Positions 1 to 14,800 of a stretch of DNA of 34,292 nt are shown piece by piece (the first letter of the stretch is position 1; the number at the start of each line of letters is the position of its first letter). A program made the translations under genes and the position numbers. Below the pieces are notes generated by a model. That model saw only the letters and a list, made by a program, of their open reading frames with translations. It did no database searches and was not told where the DNA came from. The DNA comes from Phaeoceros laevis (lineage: Eukaryota > Anthocerotophyta > Anthocerotopsida > Notothyladales), in contig JBNGIQ010003356.1 in NCBI GenBank assembly GCA_049999765.1, positions 1 through 34,292 of the forward strand. Reading direction: 5' to 3'.

Positions 1-2
1 TT

Positions 3-188
3 CATAGAGGAACTTATGGACTTTATACCTCTATAAAAATAGATTATCTCAATGGAGAATGCATCCATTACAAGTTCACAAATGGAGTAAGTCTGTGGAA
101 AAGAGCATTTTCTTTCAATGCACAAAAGATTGTAAGATATGCCAAGAAAACAGGATATCTAGCTCATGAGTTCATAGAGGAACAGTGA
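3..188 (+). CDS. Partial open reading frame entering from the left edge, unknown
   Basis: An uninterrupted frame runs from the window edge to a TGA at 186-188, giving 61 residues that end HEFIEEQ. The stretch is rich in Tyr, Lys and Ile (for example IDYLNGECIHYKF) and has no recognisable domain. It could be the last exon of a gene or the tail of a transposon ORF that starts outside the window. The 13-base string TTCATAGAGGAAC occurs at both ends of the segment (1-13 and 170-182), which hints at a repeat-derived origin. I cannot assign a function. Confidence 0.25.
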   Translation, partial: HRGTYGLYTSIKIDYLNGECIHYKFTNGVSLWKRAFSFNAQKIVRYAKKTGYLAHEFIEEQ

Positions 189-857
189 GAGTGGTCGACG
201 TCTTAGGGCTAATATGTCAAGACTTCCCAACAAAGATTGTATAGGACCTAGGGCTCGGCAAATATTTTCAGTCAATAGGCTAATAGTACTTGACAACCTA
301 GCCCCCATTTTCTAGAACTTAATGTTCACGCGTTTTTATCTAGCTAGTTAAGTGAAGTAACTAACTACATATCTTAAAGTTTCACATATCGTTCTCAGGA
401 GAGGGCAAGCCCTTGGGCCAAGAAGTCTTCCTTGTTGGGATGCCTCCCAAACACCAAAGATCATAAAAAAAGAAGAGACTTTATCACGTGCTTAGACTTG
501 TGATCAAGTGTGCTTATGAATGAATGAATGAATTTATGCTTATGGCTTATCCCTTCGTTATTATAAAATATAACAAAGATCACTGGGTGCAAACCAAAAC
601 ATGCATGCTCAACATCCATCACGAAATGTGCATTATATGAGTATAAGCTTGCTCAACATTTACTAAACATCGTAGAACAATTACTCATCAACATCCACTA
701 CACATTCTTGTTATGCACACAATGAAAGCGATCGCCTTATGGTCATTATTAATTTTGGTAGAGACCTAGCACTTTAATAGACTCCCAATTGCATGAAGAA
801 GAAGAGACTTTCAAATAATGATTCTCTCAGATGAAGGTTCTTTCAGTTTGGCATTGT

Positions 858-931
858 ACTAAGTGATCCTCACTATCACAAATGTGTGACCCTTACTAAG
901 TGATCCTCCCTATCACAAATGTGTGACCCTT
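858..931. repeat. Tandem duplication, two 37-bp units
   Basis: Bases 858-894 and 895-931 are adjacent copies that differ at one position (CACT versus CCCT in the middle of the unit). The copies look recent. No coding function is apparent. Confidence 0.9.
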
Positions 932-1036
932 ACGGACCCAACAAGCACGTAATAGAGCTCTTCTTTCTTCTCCAGCTCCAGGATCATGCCATCATGTATG
1001 ATCCTTAGTTCAAAGCATCATAGCATGATCCTCAAG

Positions 1037-1078
1037 TTTTTTTTTTGTGAGCCGGGGCTGTATGTATTAAGGAGTCTC
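1037..1078 (-). mobile_element. Ultra-short 5'-truncated retroposon tail with target-site duplication
   Basis: A 42-bp insert begins with ten T residues (a poly(A) tail read on the minus strand). It is flanked by the perfect repeat ATCCTCAAG at 1028-1036 and 1079-1087. Next to the tail, AGCC-GG-GGCT can form a small stem. This is the signature of target-primed reverse transcription by a LINE-type enzyme with extreme 5' truncation. The family cannot be named from so short a tail. Confidence 0.6.
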
Positions 1079-1742
1079 ATCCTCAAGTCGACAAAAGATA
1101 AATTGCTCTAATGCATGCATTCATTTCTAATATGCATGCATTAATTTCTTGCCATTAGTAGTTGTATGGAGACATACACGAAATCACACCACCAGGAAGA
1201 GAGTCCAAATGACCAAGCGAGGCCCTCAACTAGCCTTCTTCTAGTGAATTTTCTAAACATAAAATGAATATGACCCGGGATCGGGTATGCATGGCTTGCA
1301 TGGTCCTCATGTGATGTGGGAGAGAGAAAGCCAACGGGCAACACTTCTTCCCTCGCCCTCTTGCCTATCCGAGTAGAAGCTGACCGGGGCCAGAAAGGTG
1401 AGGAAGCTGTGGCATCGCCTCCTCGCTTACGAAGGGTTGCGCCCACCCGCCCTGCTTTGCAAGTGCGCCTGCCGACGCACCTATCCAGAACATGCGCTCC
1501 GGCCGTGGCAAGGGTCAAAGTTCAAGGAGCTAGGGTAGGGTTTGCACGACGATTTGGGAAACGTGGACTTGTTGGCCCAGTGGACATTTCGGGCTGTTCA
1601 AACTAGTGCCCGAGTGTTGAAGAGCTGCAGTTTTGCCATGGCGGGAGCTGTCTTCGTCGGGTGAGAAGTGGCAGCTGCGTGACTGGACCTTGCTTGTTAC
1701 CGGTGCCGCTTGACGGAGAAGTGACGAGGATAGCTGGAGGAA

Positions 1743-3342
1743 ATGATGGAGGAAGAGCACGAGGTCTATGGTGGGGAGATTCCGGAGGAGGTGGAGGGAG
1801 ATTTGGAAGGGGACCTTGATGGCCACCCTGAGGACGGGCACAAGCTGGATGAACTTGGTGGGGATGATGCCGCTACCAAGGTATTTCTGTGTTTTTCTTG
1901 TGGGTGATGCTGTTTGCTTGGAAAGAGTACCCGCTTCTTGCGAAGCTCGGGAAGCTGACATATTAGGTCGAATTCTAGAAGTTCTGTCCCTAATCGGGTG
2001 TTTGGAATATTGCTGAGGACAGGAGTTAGAAGAAATGAAAAAACGGCTGAAGGAAATGGAGGAAGAGGCTGCTGCATTGAGGGACATGCAAGCCAAAGTA
2101 GAGAAGGAGATGAGTGCTGTCCAAGGTAGGCGATCATAAGTCAGTGTGGTTTTTGTAAGTTCTCTCACAGGGTTTAGGGTTGGTGGCTTTCCAAAACAAT
2201 GCAGTAGGCAATTGAAGAGGTGACTAGCAAGGGTACTACCCTTCGCATTTCTTCTTTTCTACTATTCATCTAACAGAATCAGTCGAGGATAGTACATCAG
2301 TTTGTGCCTCTGTTGATGTGGCTTTTGCAGTTCCTGCTACGGATCTAACTTCTTACTATCTTGTAGACAATGACCCAGCAAGCGCTGCTGCTACGCAGGC
2401 CAATAGGGAGGAAGCTGATGCGCGATCAGTTTTTGTTGGCAATGTAAGATTTATCATGACAGTCTTCCTGGGCATTCCCGAATTTGAATGCTGGCTTTGT
2501 TTTAACTTTTCTTTACCATGTTTTCTCCAGGCCTTCATCCTTTTAATAGCCTTTTGCCTTGTGCTGTTGTACATAGGTTGATTATTCTTGCACTCCTGAA
2601 GAAGTGCAACAGCATTTTCAGTCATGTGGGACTGTAAATCGAGTAACTATCCTGACTGACAAGTTTGGGCAGCCAAAAGGGTGAGCATTGGATTTGCAAG
2701 CTTGCTACAACTTCTCTTGGTATGGACTTCCTGTGCATGCATGGTTCATCCATTTATACGTGGTATGTTGGTGATGGGCCAGATATGCTTATGTTGAATT
2801 TTTGGAGGTTGAAGCAGTACAAAATGCAATTTTGCTCTCGGAGTCTGAACTACATGGGCGTCAGTTGAAGGTCTGTTGTTGAGCTTCAGATGTAGAGCTG
2901 CATTTTACGTTTTCTGGGGTTGTGCCATTGTGGCTTGCTTTTTGTGCTGGGAATTGATTTTTATTTGGCGTGCAGGTCACTGCGAAGAGGACCAACGTTC
3001 CTGGAATGAAGCAATTTCGCGGCCGCAGATTTAGTCCATACTATGGGTATCGCCCAAGGAGGCCCTATCCGCCTCCCTATGGGTATGCTCCCTATGGTTA
3101 TGGGTGGGTATCCCACGCGGATTTCCATCCTTGACTATTGTGGTTTGCATATTGCATAGATCCCCCCTCTTCTGATATTCCTGCCTTCGTGCTTATTTAC
3201 TTCTCTTTTGTAGAGTGATTTCCTGATATTTGGTCGTTTTTCTTCCCGATGATATTGGGAGTGTGACTTACTGTAGTCCATTTTTATGTGCAGGAAAATG
3301 CCCAGATTCCGGAGGCCCATGCGGTTCAGGCCGTACTACTGA
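1743..3342 (+). CDS. PABN: Nuclear polyadenylate-binding protein (PABPN1/PABN type), 7 exons
   Basis: The protein binds growing poly(A) tails in the nucleus, stimulates poly(A) polymerase and sets tail length. Exons: 1743-1880, 2023-2125, 2367-2443, 2577-2680, 2783-2870, 2976-3103 and 3294-3342. All introns are GT-AG and phases agree, giving 228 aa, close to the usual plant length. The N-terminus [14 protein letters not shown] is the plant PABN signature. A coiled coil follows ([16 protein letters not shown], about residues 47-76). A single RRM has RNP2 VFVGN and RNP1 GYAYVEF, and the linker [11 protein letters not shown] is family-specific. The tail is rich in Arg, Tyr and Gly and ends RFRPYY. 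Two ATGs lie in tandem (1743 and 1746); an in-frame TAG at 1731 excludes a longer start. An alternative exon 3 acceptor at 2277 stays in frame and would add 30 residues before the RRM. Confidence 0.93.
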
Positions 3343-4336
3343 GCTGGGATGCATACGCACTCAGGTTGCTGTTGTGGTGATGAGTTAGTTGGTCCGAGCA
3401 TCCGCAAGCAACTTTCTGCGCAATGTTTCTTTTGAGAGGGCCCTGTGATGAACAACTCCTGTTCATTTCATTTTTCTCCTTTTTATTGGACCTCGAGATC
3501 TCGAATAGGTTCCGAGCGCTCCGGCTCGAAATGTTAGACGTAGTGCAGGTACATTAATACGAGCGGTCGGACTTTTACGAAGTAGGGGAATCTGAGACAA
3601 GTGTGAGACGATGTTTAGCCTGTTTCCAAAAAAATGTCTTTACCATGGGCTACTGTTTCTACGTCTGTGTGGGTTTACGTAGGTTGGGGAGTGTGTGGGG
3701 GCACTAAGTGGTAAGGATTTGGGGGTTGCCTCGCGAAGCCTCGTTTCATTTCAATTTAGTCTAGATGTTCAATATACATGTTCGTGTACAGGAAACAACC
3801 ATTGTACCCGGAGGAGCCCCTACTACGTTTCTACGAACGCTCATGCAGAAAAGCTGTCAGGAAGGGTGTGAGACTCAGATGTATTTTGCTCACCTCCAAA
3901 TTTGTCTCTCCAAAGTATCGCACTGATTTGCACAGCTTCGAAGTGCTAGAGTTTCGGGTGCAAGATTTGGAAGGTTTTGAGGCTGACAAACAACTTACAC
4001 ACATAAACTGGCAGCCATGCATACTTGGATGGAATGAGTCGAGGTCATATCAATCTTTTATATAGATCCTCTCGAGGCAGGTACAGCCCGGCAGAAAACC
4101 AGATATTTAGAAATAACAGTATCACGCTCCAATTCCAAACGGCTTCCTAAACAGTCACTTCAATTCCCTTCATATAAAATTGGGAAAAGTGAGGTAGATT
4201 CTAGTACACTATGTAATACCTGACCCCTGGGTATCTTATAGAGCTCTAGATATCCTCCCTCGCTCTGGACGAGGGTGATAAGCAATCACACAGTTCTAAG
4301 GCACTGCTGCCACTTATCAGCAAAGGTTTGCTGTGC
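3343..4336. other. Convergent intergenic region between PABN and ACL5
   Basis: This holds the 3' ends of two converging genes. No conserved coding exon was found. A 95-codon frame at 3778-4065 is open from an ATG, but it has no recognisable motif and no neighbouring exon that would extend it. Confidence 0.4.
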
Positions 4337-6731
<2,395 letters not shown>

Positions 6732-9700
6732 TCTTGTGCTGGTAAGCAGCAAGCAGCACGATCCACGCACAGCTGCCACCGGATTTGAGGCAATTGCCGC
6801 TCCCCTCAGGCCGCCGGCAGCCGGCCGCAGGTATGCCGAGAGCAGGCAGCTGAAAATTGCCGGTGCTGGAATCCGCAGCGCTTGCAAACCCTCACCGCTG
6901 CAAAACCAATTTCGAGGCCTTCTTGCTGCCCGCCGGCTATAGTGGGAATTGGGAGGCGGCTGCCATGCCAGTGTGCGGCGGCAGCAGGAAGGCACTCCTG
7001 AACTCCGCAGGACGGGACCAAACGGGGGGAAGGGGGGTGCGCGCAAATCGGAGGCGGCAGCAGGAAGGAGGGCGAAGGGGCCGCAGAGCGTGGCGTGGGC
7101 TTCCCCGTCCAGGAGCAGCTAGCAAGCTCGCTGTGGTAGTGTGGTGAGATTGAAGCGTGAAGACGCCGAGATGGATGGCAACTATTTCAAGGCCTCGCTC
7201 GCCCTTCCCTCGCTTCCCTCGCTAGTGGCATCCCGCATGCGTGGCATCCTTTACCCCCTTATTATATTAATTTACTCACTATTCTATCCCAGTCTCCCAG
7301 TCCCTAACGAACACACTCTCATGCCCTCACCTGTTTCTCAATTTATACAAGCTTGAGGACCAAAACTGGACAGTAATATGGTAGGAAAATATAATATGTT
7401 GTACACTTAAAAGAAAAGGCGCAGAGTTACACAAAAAAAAAATTATACAAAACAAGGCGTACTGTGTGCCCGATGCAAAGATGCAAATGGGCCGATTCTT
7501 CTTCCCTTCATCTCCGGTCACATCTCACTAGATGGTGGAGTACAAATTAGACAACATTTCCATTCATCACTAGAAGTTTAGAACAAAAGCTCCTAACACT
7601 CACTCTTTGTCCTCTTGAGTATACAAGTAAATTGAAGTAGTGGTGCAAAAACAAGCATAAAGTAATGAAGGTAAAATAGGAACCCCACTAAACTAAGTGA
7701 CCTTCACCTATTAAACTATAAAGTTGATACATTGAACCATATACACTTCTTTTTTTGCACATACCTAAGGAGGTCTTGCACAAACCAACTAACCAACTAG
7801 ATATGGTGTATTGTCTTTGTTTGTTTGAAGACATCTAATTACACATTTCTACTACTACTACTACTAATTGCACATTGCCTTTGAAGAGATTTACTTACAC
7901 ATGAGGGAGGTACTTGTTTTTTTTAGCTTGATTGTGAAAATTTGTATTTAAACATGACAATAATACTTGTAGGTAGACTCTTCCATAGAAACCTACTTAC
8001 ATAGGGTGTTGTCCTTGTGCTTCGAGAAACGAAAAATGCGTGGGTACGTAATACATGTGAGGTCACATGGATCCTGCCATCTACGGAACCAATTGAAAGT
8101 AAAGAAACCTCCACAACAAGAATCAAGCCACATGGATTGATGTGACACCATTCTCCTCCAACAATTGTGTGGAAGAGGAGAATGGATATTGCCCTCTCAT
8201 TCATGCCCATCTTCTCATTTGTCATTGCGCTTCGGTGTCTATGTTCTAGTTTTCCAGAAACGTATATCAATTCCACGTCGCTTATGCGGTCGGTGAAGCC
8301 CTAACCAATTGACGAGGCGGGTGCCCTACGTCAGGTAGCAGGGGTTGACCCTAATATTGTATCGGCAGTTCGCCTGGCCACCGAGATTCCCGAAACGAAT
8401 ATTTCGGCCTAACGACCCATTAACAGCTCCTGCTGCTAGGTTTTCCTGTGCGGCGGTTTTACCCTAAGCTCGTTCCGTCCGTTTTGTAAAATCTGGGCGC
8501 GTGCTAATCTTACGGCCACGGCCGCCCACGTAGCAGTAACCCTGTTCACGTTACGCCATGTTACCGGCCCCGCTATTTTTAACCCCAACTCAGGCATCTA
8601 ACTAGTCTTGCCTTAACAGCGCGCTGGCTTGGCTGTTAGCGTGGATTAGGTACGGCATGGCTCGAATCTTTTGTGAGCAGCGGGGAAGCCATGCGAGCTG
8701 CCGCCGACGCCGAGCCTGCCACGTCGTTCCGCAACTGTGCCCGTCGTTTTGCTTCTTCCAGCTGACCGACGACATAACTTCTCTGCATTCGTGTCAAGGC
8801 CACTGTAGTTTACTAGGGCTCAGGTACTGTTCTTGCTTGAAGAATTTGCAGGTTTTATGCTCAGACAGTAGTTGCAAGAGACCTATGCATGACCATGGAT
8901 GTGTGTGCAAGGTACAGTAAGCCGCCAAGTGATGAGGCTGCTTGCGCACGGGTGTAGGCCACTCGCTACAGTAGCTTTGTTTTCTTGTGTGGCAGGCATA
9001 GAACAAGGTGGTAGCTGTGGTGCACATGTCTTCCAGCCATTGCGAGACTAGCTGACCTATCTTGTTTCCAAGTAGACTATCAGGAGTTTTCACTCTACAT
9101 CCACTCTTTTCCTTGCAAGGATGAACCCCCGTGTGTGTTTTCCGGTGCTCAAGACACTTTGTGTCGTTTGTCAGATCTTTGCTTCAAGTAAAATGTCAAC
9201 ATATCCGGGCCTTCCATCTTTCCATGGTTGCTTCTCTCTCCGTCACGAGGTGTGCTCTCGGCAGCTCTCCTTCCATGTGTTCAGCCATCGCAGCAGCACT
9301 TTCGGTATCCTGGTTGCCAAGTGCTGGAGTAGGTCTGGGGATATGAGTTTTCTCCAGACCTTACGAGGAGGCTGTGTATGGTGCTGGTGCGAAATGATTC
9401 ACAAGTGCAACAAGCTAATTTGCTCTGGTGCGAAATGAGGACAAGGTAAACTGCTGCAGAAATTAGCTCACACATGGAGTCTATTGAGGATTGTCACGCC
9501 GAAGGGGGCCAATAAGAGGCTTCAGACCTTCCCCAGTCTACCCTGGACATCATCTATTACCGGACAGAGGAGGCCTACGCATGCACTAGAGACACAGGAA
9601 CAGCCAAAGAGAGTACTGTAACAAGTGGGAGCAGCTAGCTGCGTCCGGGAGAGAGAACGCGCATGCTGGGGAGGGTCCCGGTGCCTCACTCTATCTCCCG

Positions 9701-11470
9701 GCGGCGCTGCCTTCTCTTCCCAGCTCTAGAGCTGTGATCATGCGTGGTTACGTCATTCCGCCATCAGCCTTTCTTGGCAGTGTCAAAAAGTCTCATTTCC
9801 CTAGACTAGCTAGCCTAGTTCTGTGGATGGCAGACCGTTCACGTTTATCATCCATCACCTGCAGGCAGAGAGGCCCAGGCGTCGCAGCCTGCCTGTAGCT
9901 TTGAGTGAAGTACCGAAGCCGTTACTTTATGGTACATGTGACTGCATGCTTGTGTCATCAAGTGACATCAACCCGTAGGTCACAGAGTAAGCTCTCAGAC
10001 AGCAAGCAGAAAAAAGCGCAAGGCTTCGGATGCTACAGTATGTATGGTGGACTTGGGTTTGAACGGCATTTTCTCATCTAAGATCCTTCTGTGCAAGTCA
10101 GGCTGGGGAATGTGGCTCCAAACCGCAGCCACTGCAGTGACGACGGCGCAAAGATGCCATTGCCATTGTTTTTACAAGTGTGCTGCCTGCTCAGGACTCG
10201 GAGTTTCTAAGCTTAAAAGCAACAGCAACCTGGTAAAGTCATCTCCTGCATTATCAACAGTTGAGTACTGTACTGGCCATGGGTGCACTGTTTGTTTTCC
10301 ATCCCTCGTAATACATCAACGGGATGCTTGTCTGCGCCACCGACTTGCTTATATTTATATATGCTCACATATATCAAGACCTTCCCTCCATGGCCACAAT
10401 GTTCAACAGAAGCATCATGTATCAGGTTTCGAGAAAATCTGCAGCCTGGCTCCTCTGAATCTACTGCTATTTGTTGCCACGTCTATGTCTTAGCAGGAGG
10501 AGAGGGTGTGTCCACGTAGATGTCCCTGGTAAGGAGGCACGACCGCCTTCCAAGCTTCTGACAATTTAGACTTGGGAATCAATCTCTAAAAATCTCAAGA
10601 CAAAATGGATCATTCTGTGGTCTCCGTTGGATGTCTGTTCCCGCTAACTGCTACCTCCTTCAGAGCAACGGTACAGCAATCGGATAATGGACATCTGCTC
10701 GGAAGAAAATGCAGCATTATGGGCTCGGTCCACGAGCAAAAACCGAGCCAGCTTAGCTACCGGCCCACAGTAGCTGGTGGCCAGGTTGACAGCACTGTTT
10801 CACAATCAATTGATACAGTACTATAACCACCTGCAGGGGCACTATGCCATGATGTGGACGTCCACTCTTGCAAGTGTCAGACACCATGCATCTGTGTAGG
10901 ACGCATCATGCATCTTATTCCACAAAGGAAGGAGGGAAGGAAGGAAGAAGAAGAAGAGAGGTATCGTGCTTCTTCAAGGGCCTAGGCGGTAGAATTAATG
11001 CACAAGGGATTGCTGTACAATATGTTGGCAATTGCAACGTACTTCCGGAGGTAGCGCCGGAAATCTAAATTTGAGCTTCTATTGTGGGGTCGGCTTATGG
11101 GATCATTTTGACTGATCATGCCTCCAGCGCCAGTCATTGAATCTTGTTCCCACCATGTTGCTGGCAGGCTTGCAGGTTTCGGACGGCTTGCCATCTTTAG
11201 AGGGAAGGCGCGGCCTTGCCTTGTTCTGCAGTCCAGGATTTGACGTACCAAAGATGGATAATGTTTCTGTGGCCCATGATCTTGGCCGCCCCCACCCAGA
11301 GGCATGCGCGCGAGATGCCTCTTTTTCTGCCGCTTCTACTCGACACAATCCAACTGGCCGATGTGCAAAGGAGCGTGCCACGGATCTGATCTAGGTCTGT
11401 CCTACAGATCAGATCCATAGATAAATTGCACGCAACGCAAGCTCTCATCGAACCCTAAAGATCTATGTGG
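6732..11470. other. Long region with no recognised gene
   Basis: The first 400 bases are GC-rich and should hold the ACL5 leader and promoter. The frame of ACL5 exon 1 stays open upstream to about 7046, but no ATG is better than the family-type one at 6731. Further on are AT-rich DNA, a (TAC)n run near 7850-7865, a GC-richer promoter-like block at about 8290-8650 with a TATTTTTAA element near 8573, and a purine-only run at about 10926-10960. ORFs at 8657-8920, 9121-9438 and 10044-10493 have no family motif and no matching splice partners. They may be parts of noncoding transcripts. Confidence 0.35.
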
Positions 11471-11473
11471 TGC

Positions 11474-11837
11474 GTTGCCGAATTTCCTGATGAAAGGTGA
11501 TATTGATAGCAGCAGCTTCATTGGTCCGTTGGTTTTCAACCACTGAGGACCGATGCTCATATGTGGCCAGCAGCCAACTGGGGATTGCTTGCTCGGGTGG
11601 GAGATTCGGGGACATTTCTTCAATTGTTGAGAATATCTGACGGATTCAGGTTGGAGTTGTGTTGCCCAATTTCCTGATAAAAGGTGATATTGATAGCAGC
11701 CGCTTCTTTGGTTCGTAGGTTTTTAACCACTGAGTACCGACGCTCATACAGCATGCGGCCAGCTCCAGGGGGAATTTCTTGGGTGGAGATTCAGGACAAC
11801 TTAATTGTTGAGACTCTCTTCCGGATTCAGGTCGGAG
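11474..11837. repeat. Diverged tandem duplication with a 187-bp period
   Basis: Copy 1 (about 11474-11656) and copy 2 (about 11661-11837) share long blocks, including AAGGTGATATTGATAGCAGC and GGATTCAGGTYGGAG. They differ by small indels and many substitutions. I recognise no conserved protein in either copy. Confidence 0.75.
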
Positions 11838-14800
11838 GTGGACCACATTAAAACTTAAGCTCAACTTGTCATAATGGCACCGGTGGTGCCCAGGAGGCAT
11901 TCTTCGGGCATTCATCCTGCTATTTGCGCAAGATTCGACTGTAGCCAATAGGACGCCCAGTCGACGGCGAGCCAATGAGATAGAAGGAGCGCAGATGACG
12001 GAGCTGGGAGAGCGTGCAGATTACGATCGCCCATCAGGCAAGTTGGGAGATGGTTCCCAACAGTAGCTAGGTTCCTAGAAATGCAGTTTGTGCGCCACTC
12101 CAAATTTAGGAGACACGTGGGGCCGACAGGCGGCTGGTTGAGCTCGGGCGCGTGCGGTGTGTGAGAGAGTCGAGGAGTTGGGGGGTGGCCCAACGAGAGT
12201 CGCATCCAACCAAAGCGAGACAGCAGCTGAGGAGCCACGTACTCGCCAAATATACCGCAGCTTGGTTAGGAGGAACTGCCCGTGTTTCTTGTCGGAAGGC
12301 GCTAGTCTCCACTGGCCCTGGCGAGAGTGCGCAGCTGAAAGCTCGGCCAACTGCAGTAGAGTAGGCTAAGTAGGGCCCGGGGCCTTCTGGTGGCAGTAGT
12401 AGTGTGACAGGCCGCTAGCTTCCAGCAGCATGCGCAGCAGATAGAAAAATCGACCCGTGACGCAATGTTCTGTAGGTGTATGTAAACCGGCGACCATCCG
12501 AACATTCTCGTTTCGACGGATAGCAGCGGTACAACTCCCGTGATTGCCTTTTGGATTGTTGCAAGGCTCTATTCCATCAAATTGCCTTGATTGGATTTGC
12601 TTTGGAAGCTTCACGTCGCGACACTCCTCATTCTCACATCTCAGCCGTGGAGAGGGCATCCTGGGGCCGTTCCATGGCCACCACCGAGCTCTGCTAACTC
12701 ATACATGCATGTGTCTTTGTTAACTAAATGGAAGGCTGGAAGGTTGTAGACCAATCGGGTCCCACAATACTGTGCCAAATTCGGAACAGTCACTCAGTCA
12801 GGACTTGCCCAGGGCTGCAGTCTCCAATGGATGGAGGAAGGCGATGGCATTATATTGGCCTCAGAGCTTGGGCTCACAAGATTGTACAAGTCTGCAGCAG
12901 CCTGATCACGATATCTAATTGTAAGATGATTTGGGCGCTTTAAACAGACCAAGGGTCAGTCTGAGAAGATAAAATGAAAGGAAATTGGGTCGTGAGTGCT
13001 CGGAGCATTTTTCTGGATGTTTGTGCAGATTCCTGCTGGCCCAGGGACGGACATGCAGCTTGCTGTAACAGTTTTCAAATGGGAATTCACTGTTGCAATT
13101 GATTGTAGATGCACCTTGTCTGGCCGGGGGTGCACATCGAAGTGGATATGGAATATTGATTCCCTTTGATTTCGTCCCCGTGAACGTTGAAGGTAGTAGA
13201 TCTCTCCATATATTAATTACAGAGTCTGCTACCGAGGGTCAGTCTCCATACCGTTGACACAGGCCGACGTCCAGCCAGAGGACAGCTGCGCCATCGCATC
13301 AGGTGCCATGCGCAGCGGCGAGAGTGTGGCCTCTCTTGAAACTCGCCACTGTACAGTAGAGAGTGTACACTGAGTGTACGTGGGGAGTCGTGAAGGAATT
13401 TTGAGGTTGACATGTCAACTTCAAAATTGCTTCACGATTCCCTACACTCACACTAGAAGAAGAGGAAGAAGAAGATTCTGAAGAAGAAGATGAACAACCT
13501 TCACAAACGTGCTTGCTGCAATTGGGTGTGACTGTAGACTGTGACGCTAACAGCGCCTCTTGTAATTGTAACACTCTAAAGAATTCAAAGTGCATGCAAT
13601 TTTTGCACGCACTGACGGCCTGCATGTAGGACACCAATCTTCCATGTCCCGCCCTGCTTTGAGCCGGCGCCAGCTACAATTTGGCATTTCTGTCAGTGCA
13701 CTGCATCCGATTCGGAATCCTTTCATGATCACCGTCGTCCACGCACGCCTCTCGGTCTATTGCTCAGGCTTGAGCCCTATAAACATGTACAGGTTTTCTG
13801 CGAGGGGGAGCGATCACGAGTCTTGGCAAAATTCGCTTCCCGCACCTCAGTAGCTCTGAATCCCTCCAATTTCACGGCTTGAACCAGAGTGGGCTCGTGG
13901 TGTATTAACTGGCCAAGGACCGAAGAAGCTTAATTACGTGCTTGGAGGGTCATTCAACCAGACGATAGCGACAGAGATACTACCGCTGTGATGCATACCA
14001 AAGTTCCGTTGAGGGAATCACCAACCACGCAAAACCGGAAGGGAACCGAGGGCCACTCCTTCCTACGCACAATGTCTCCGCAATCTTTGCTGCCCAGCCC
14101 GCAACGCAGGAACGCTGACACTACGCCGTGCGGACGTGGCTTTCTCGGCCACGTGATCATGGCCGTATGTCAGGAATGCCTAGCCCGTGGCTCCAGGACC
14201 CAGCCGAAACGAGTTACTACAGGACACATCGATTTCAACAGTATCTGCACACCCTTAGCACGGTGGCGGACCCATTCTTAGATCGACGAACTTGGTCGCT
14301 CATTGGCCGAACGAAGAACGACGTCTGGTCCCCCACACCATCAGCATTGAGCGTAGTGCAAAAGGGTAACAGTTCTCTATCTCCTCCGCGTCTCACTTTT
14401 CCAGAATGACGTTAGTTTGGCATCCATCCTGTTATAAGGACGCAGCTGGGTGAACAACCTATTACCGGGCTCTGTCATAAAGCTGCCAGCATTGGTTTTG
14501 ACTAAAACTTCAAGTCGGGCCGACTCAATCCATCCAGTTGTCCACAATTACGAAGGGATGAAAAAACCCGTGAACCCAGGTACAGTTCTGAATGAGACAA
14601 AGTCGTAGTAACAAAATTCTTCGTAACATGAACCTGCTTCGAGAGGAAAAACGTGTTAAGAAACCACAAAGAGAGGAGACTCGCCACTAAACTGGAACCA
14701 CCGGCACTGTCACTTCACCTCATCTTGTAACTCGAACAAGGCATTGCCCAGATTACTACAGTTGCAGAGAGTTCTCCTCGGCTGAACTCTGGGATGCCAA
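11838..14800. other. Region with no recognised gene, containing a hairpin and an acidic-repeat ORF
   Basis: No conserved domain was found on either strand. At 13411-13629 (+) an open frame without an ATG encodes an acidic run (EEEEEEDSEEEDE) followed by a Cys-rich segment ending in TAG. It could be an exon of an unknown gene or chance translation of a GAA-rich microsatellite. The hairpin at 13371-13450 is listed separately. The last 100 bases are the 3' flank of NOL. Confidence 0.35.
13371..13450. repeat. Near-perfect inverted repeat (about 80-bp hairpin)
   Basis: Two arms of about 38 bases are complementary with few mismatches and meet at the perfect palindrome GTTGACATGTCAAC (13406-13419). 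The left arm contains GTCGTGAAGGAATTTTGA and the right arm TCAAAATTGCTTCACGAT. The virtual absence of a loop fits a small inverted-repeat element or cruciform better than a normal microRNA precursor. Confidence 0.75.

Larger units (their letters stand above)
189..1742. other. Intergenic region upstream of PABN, mostly AT-rich
   Basis: I see no convincing gene here. The left two thirds are AT-rich with a short (GAAT)n run near 520, a 37-bp tandem duplication and a tiny retroposon tail, both listed separately. From about 1300 the base composition becomes GC-richer, as expected for the promoter and 5' leader of the downstream PABN gene. An in-frame TAG at 1731-1733 closes the PABN frame just upstream of its ATG. 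Confidence 0.5.

Noticed and set aside
6732-7046. Longer N-terminus of ACL5 reading upstream to about 7046
   Set aside because: The frame is open but starts at a non-ATG codon. The ATG at 6731 gives the family-type MGEA start and normal length.
8657-8920. Cys-rich 87-codon ORF as a secreted peptide
   Set aside because: No signal peptide, no regular cysteine spacing and no homologue recognised; it is likely chance.
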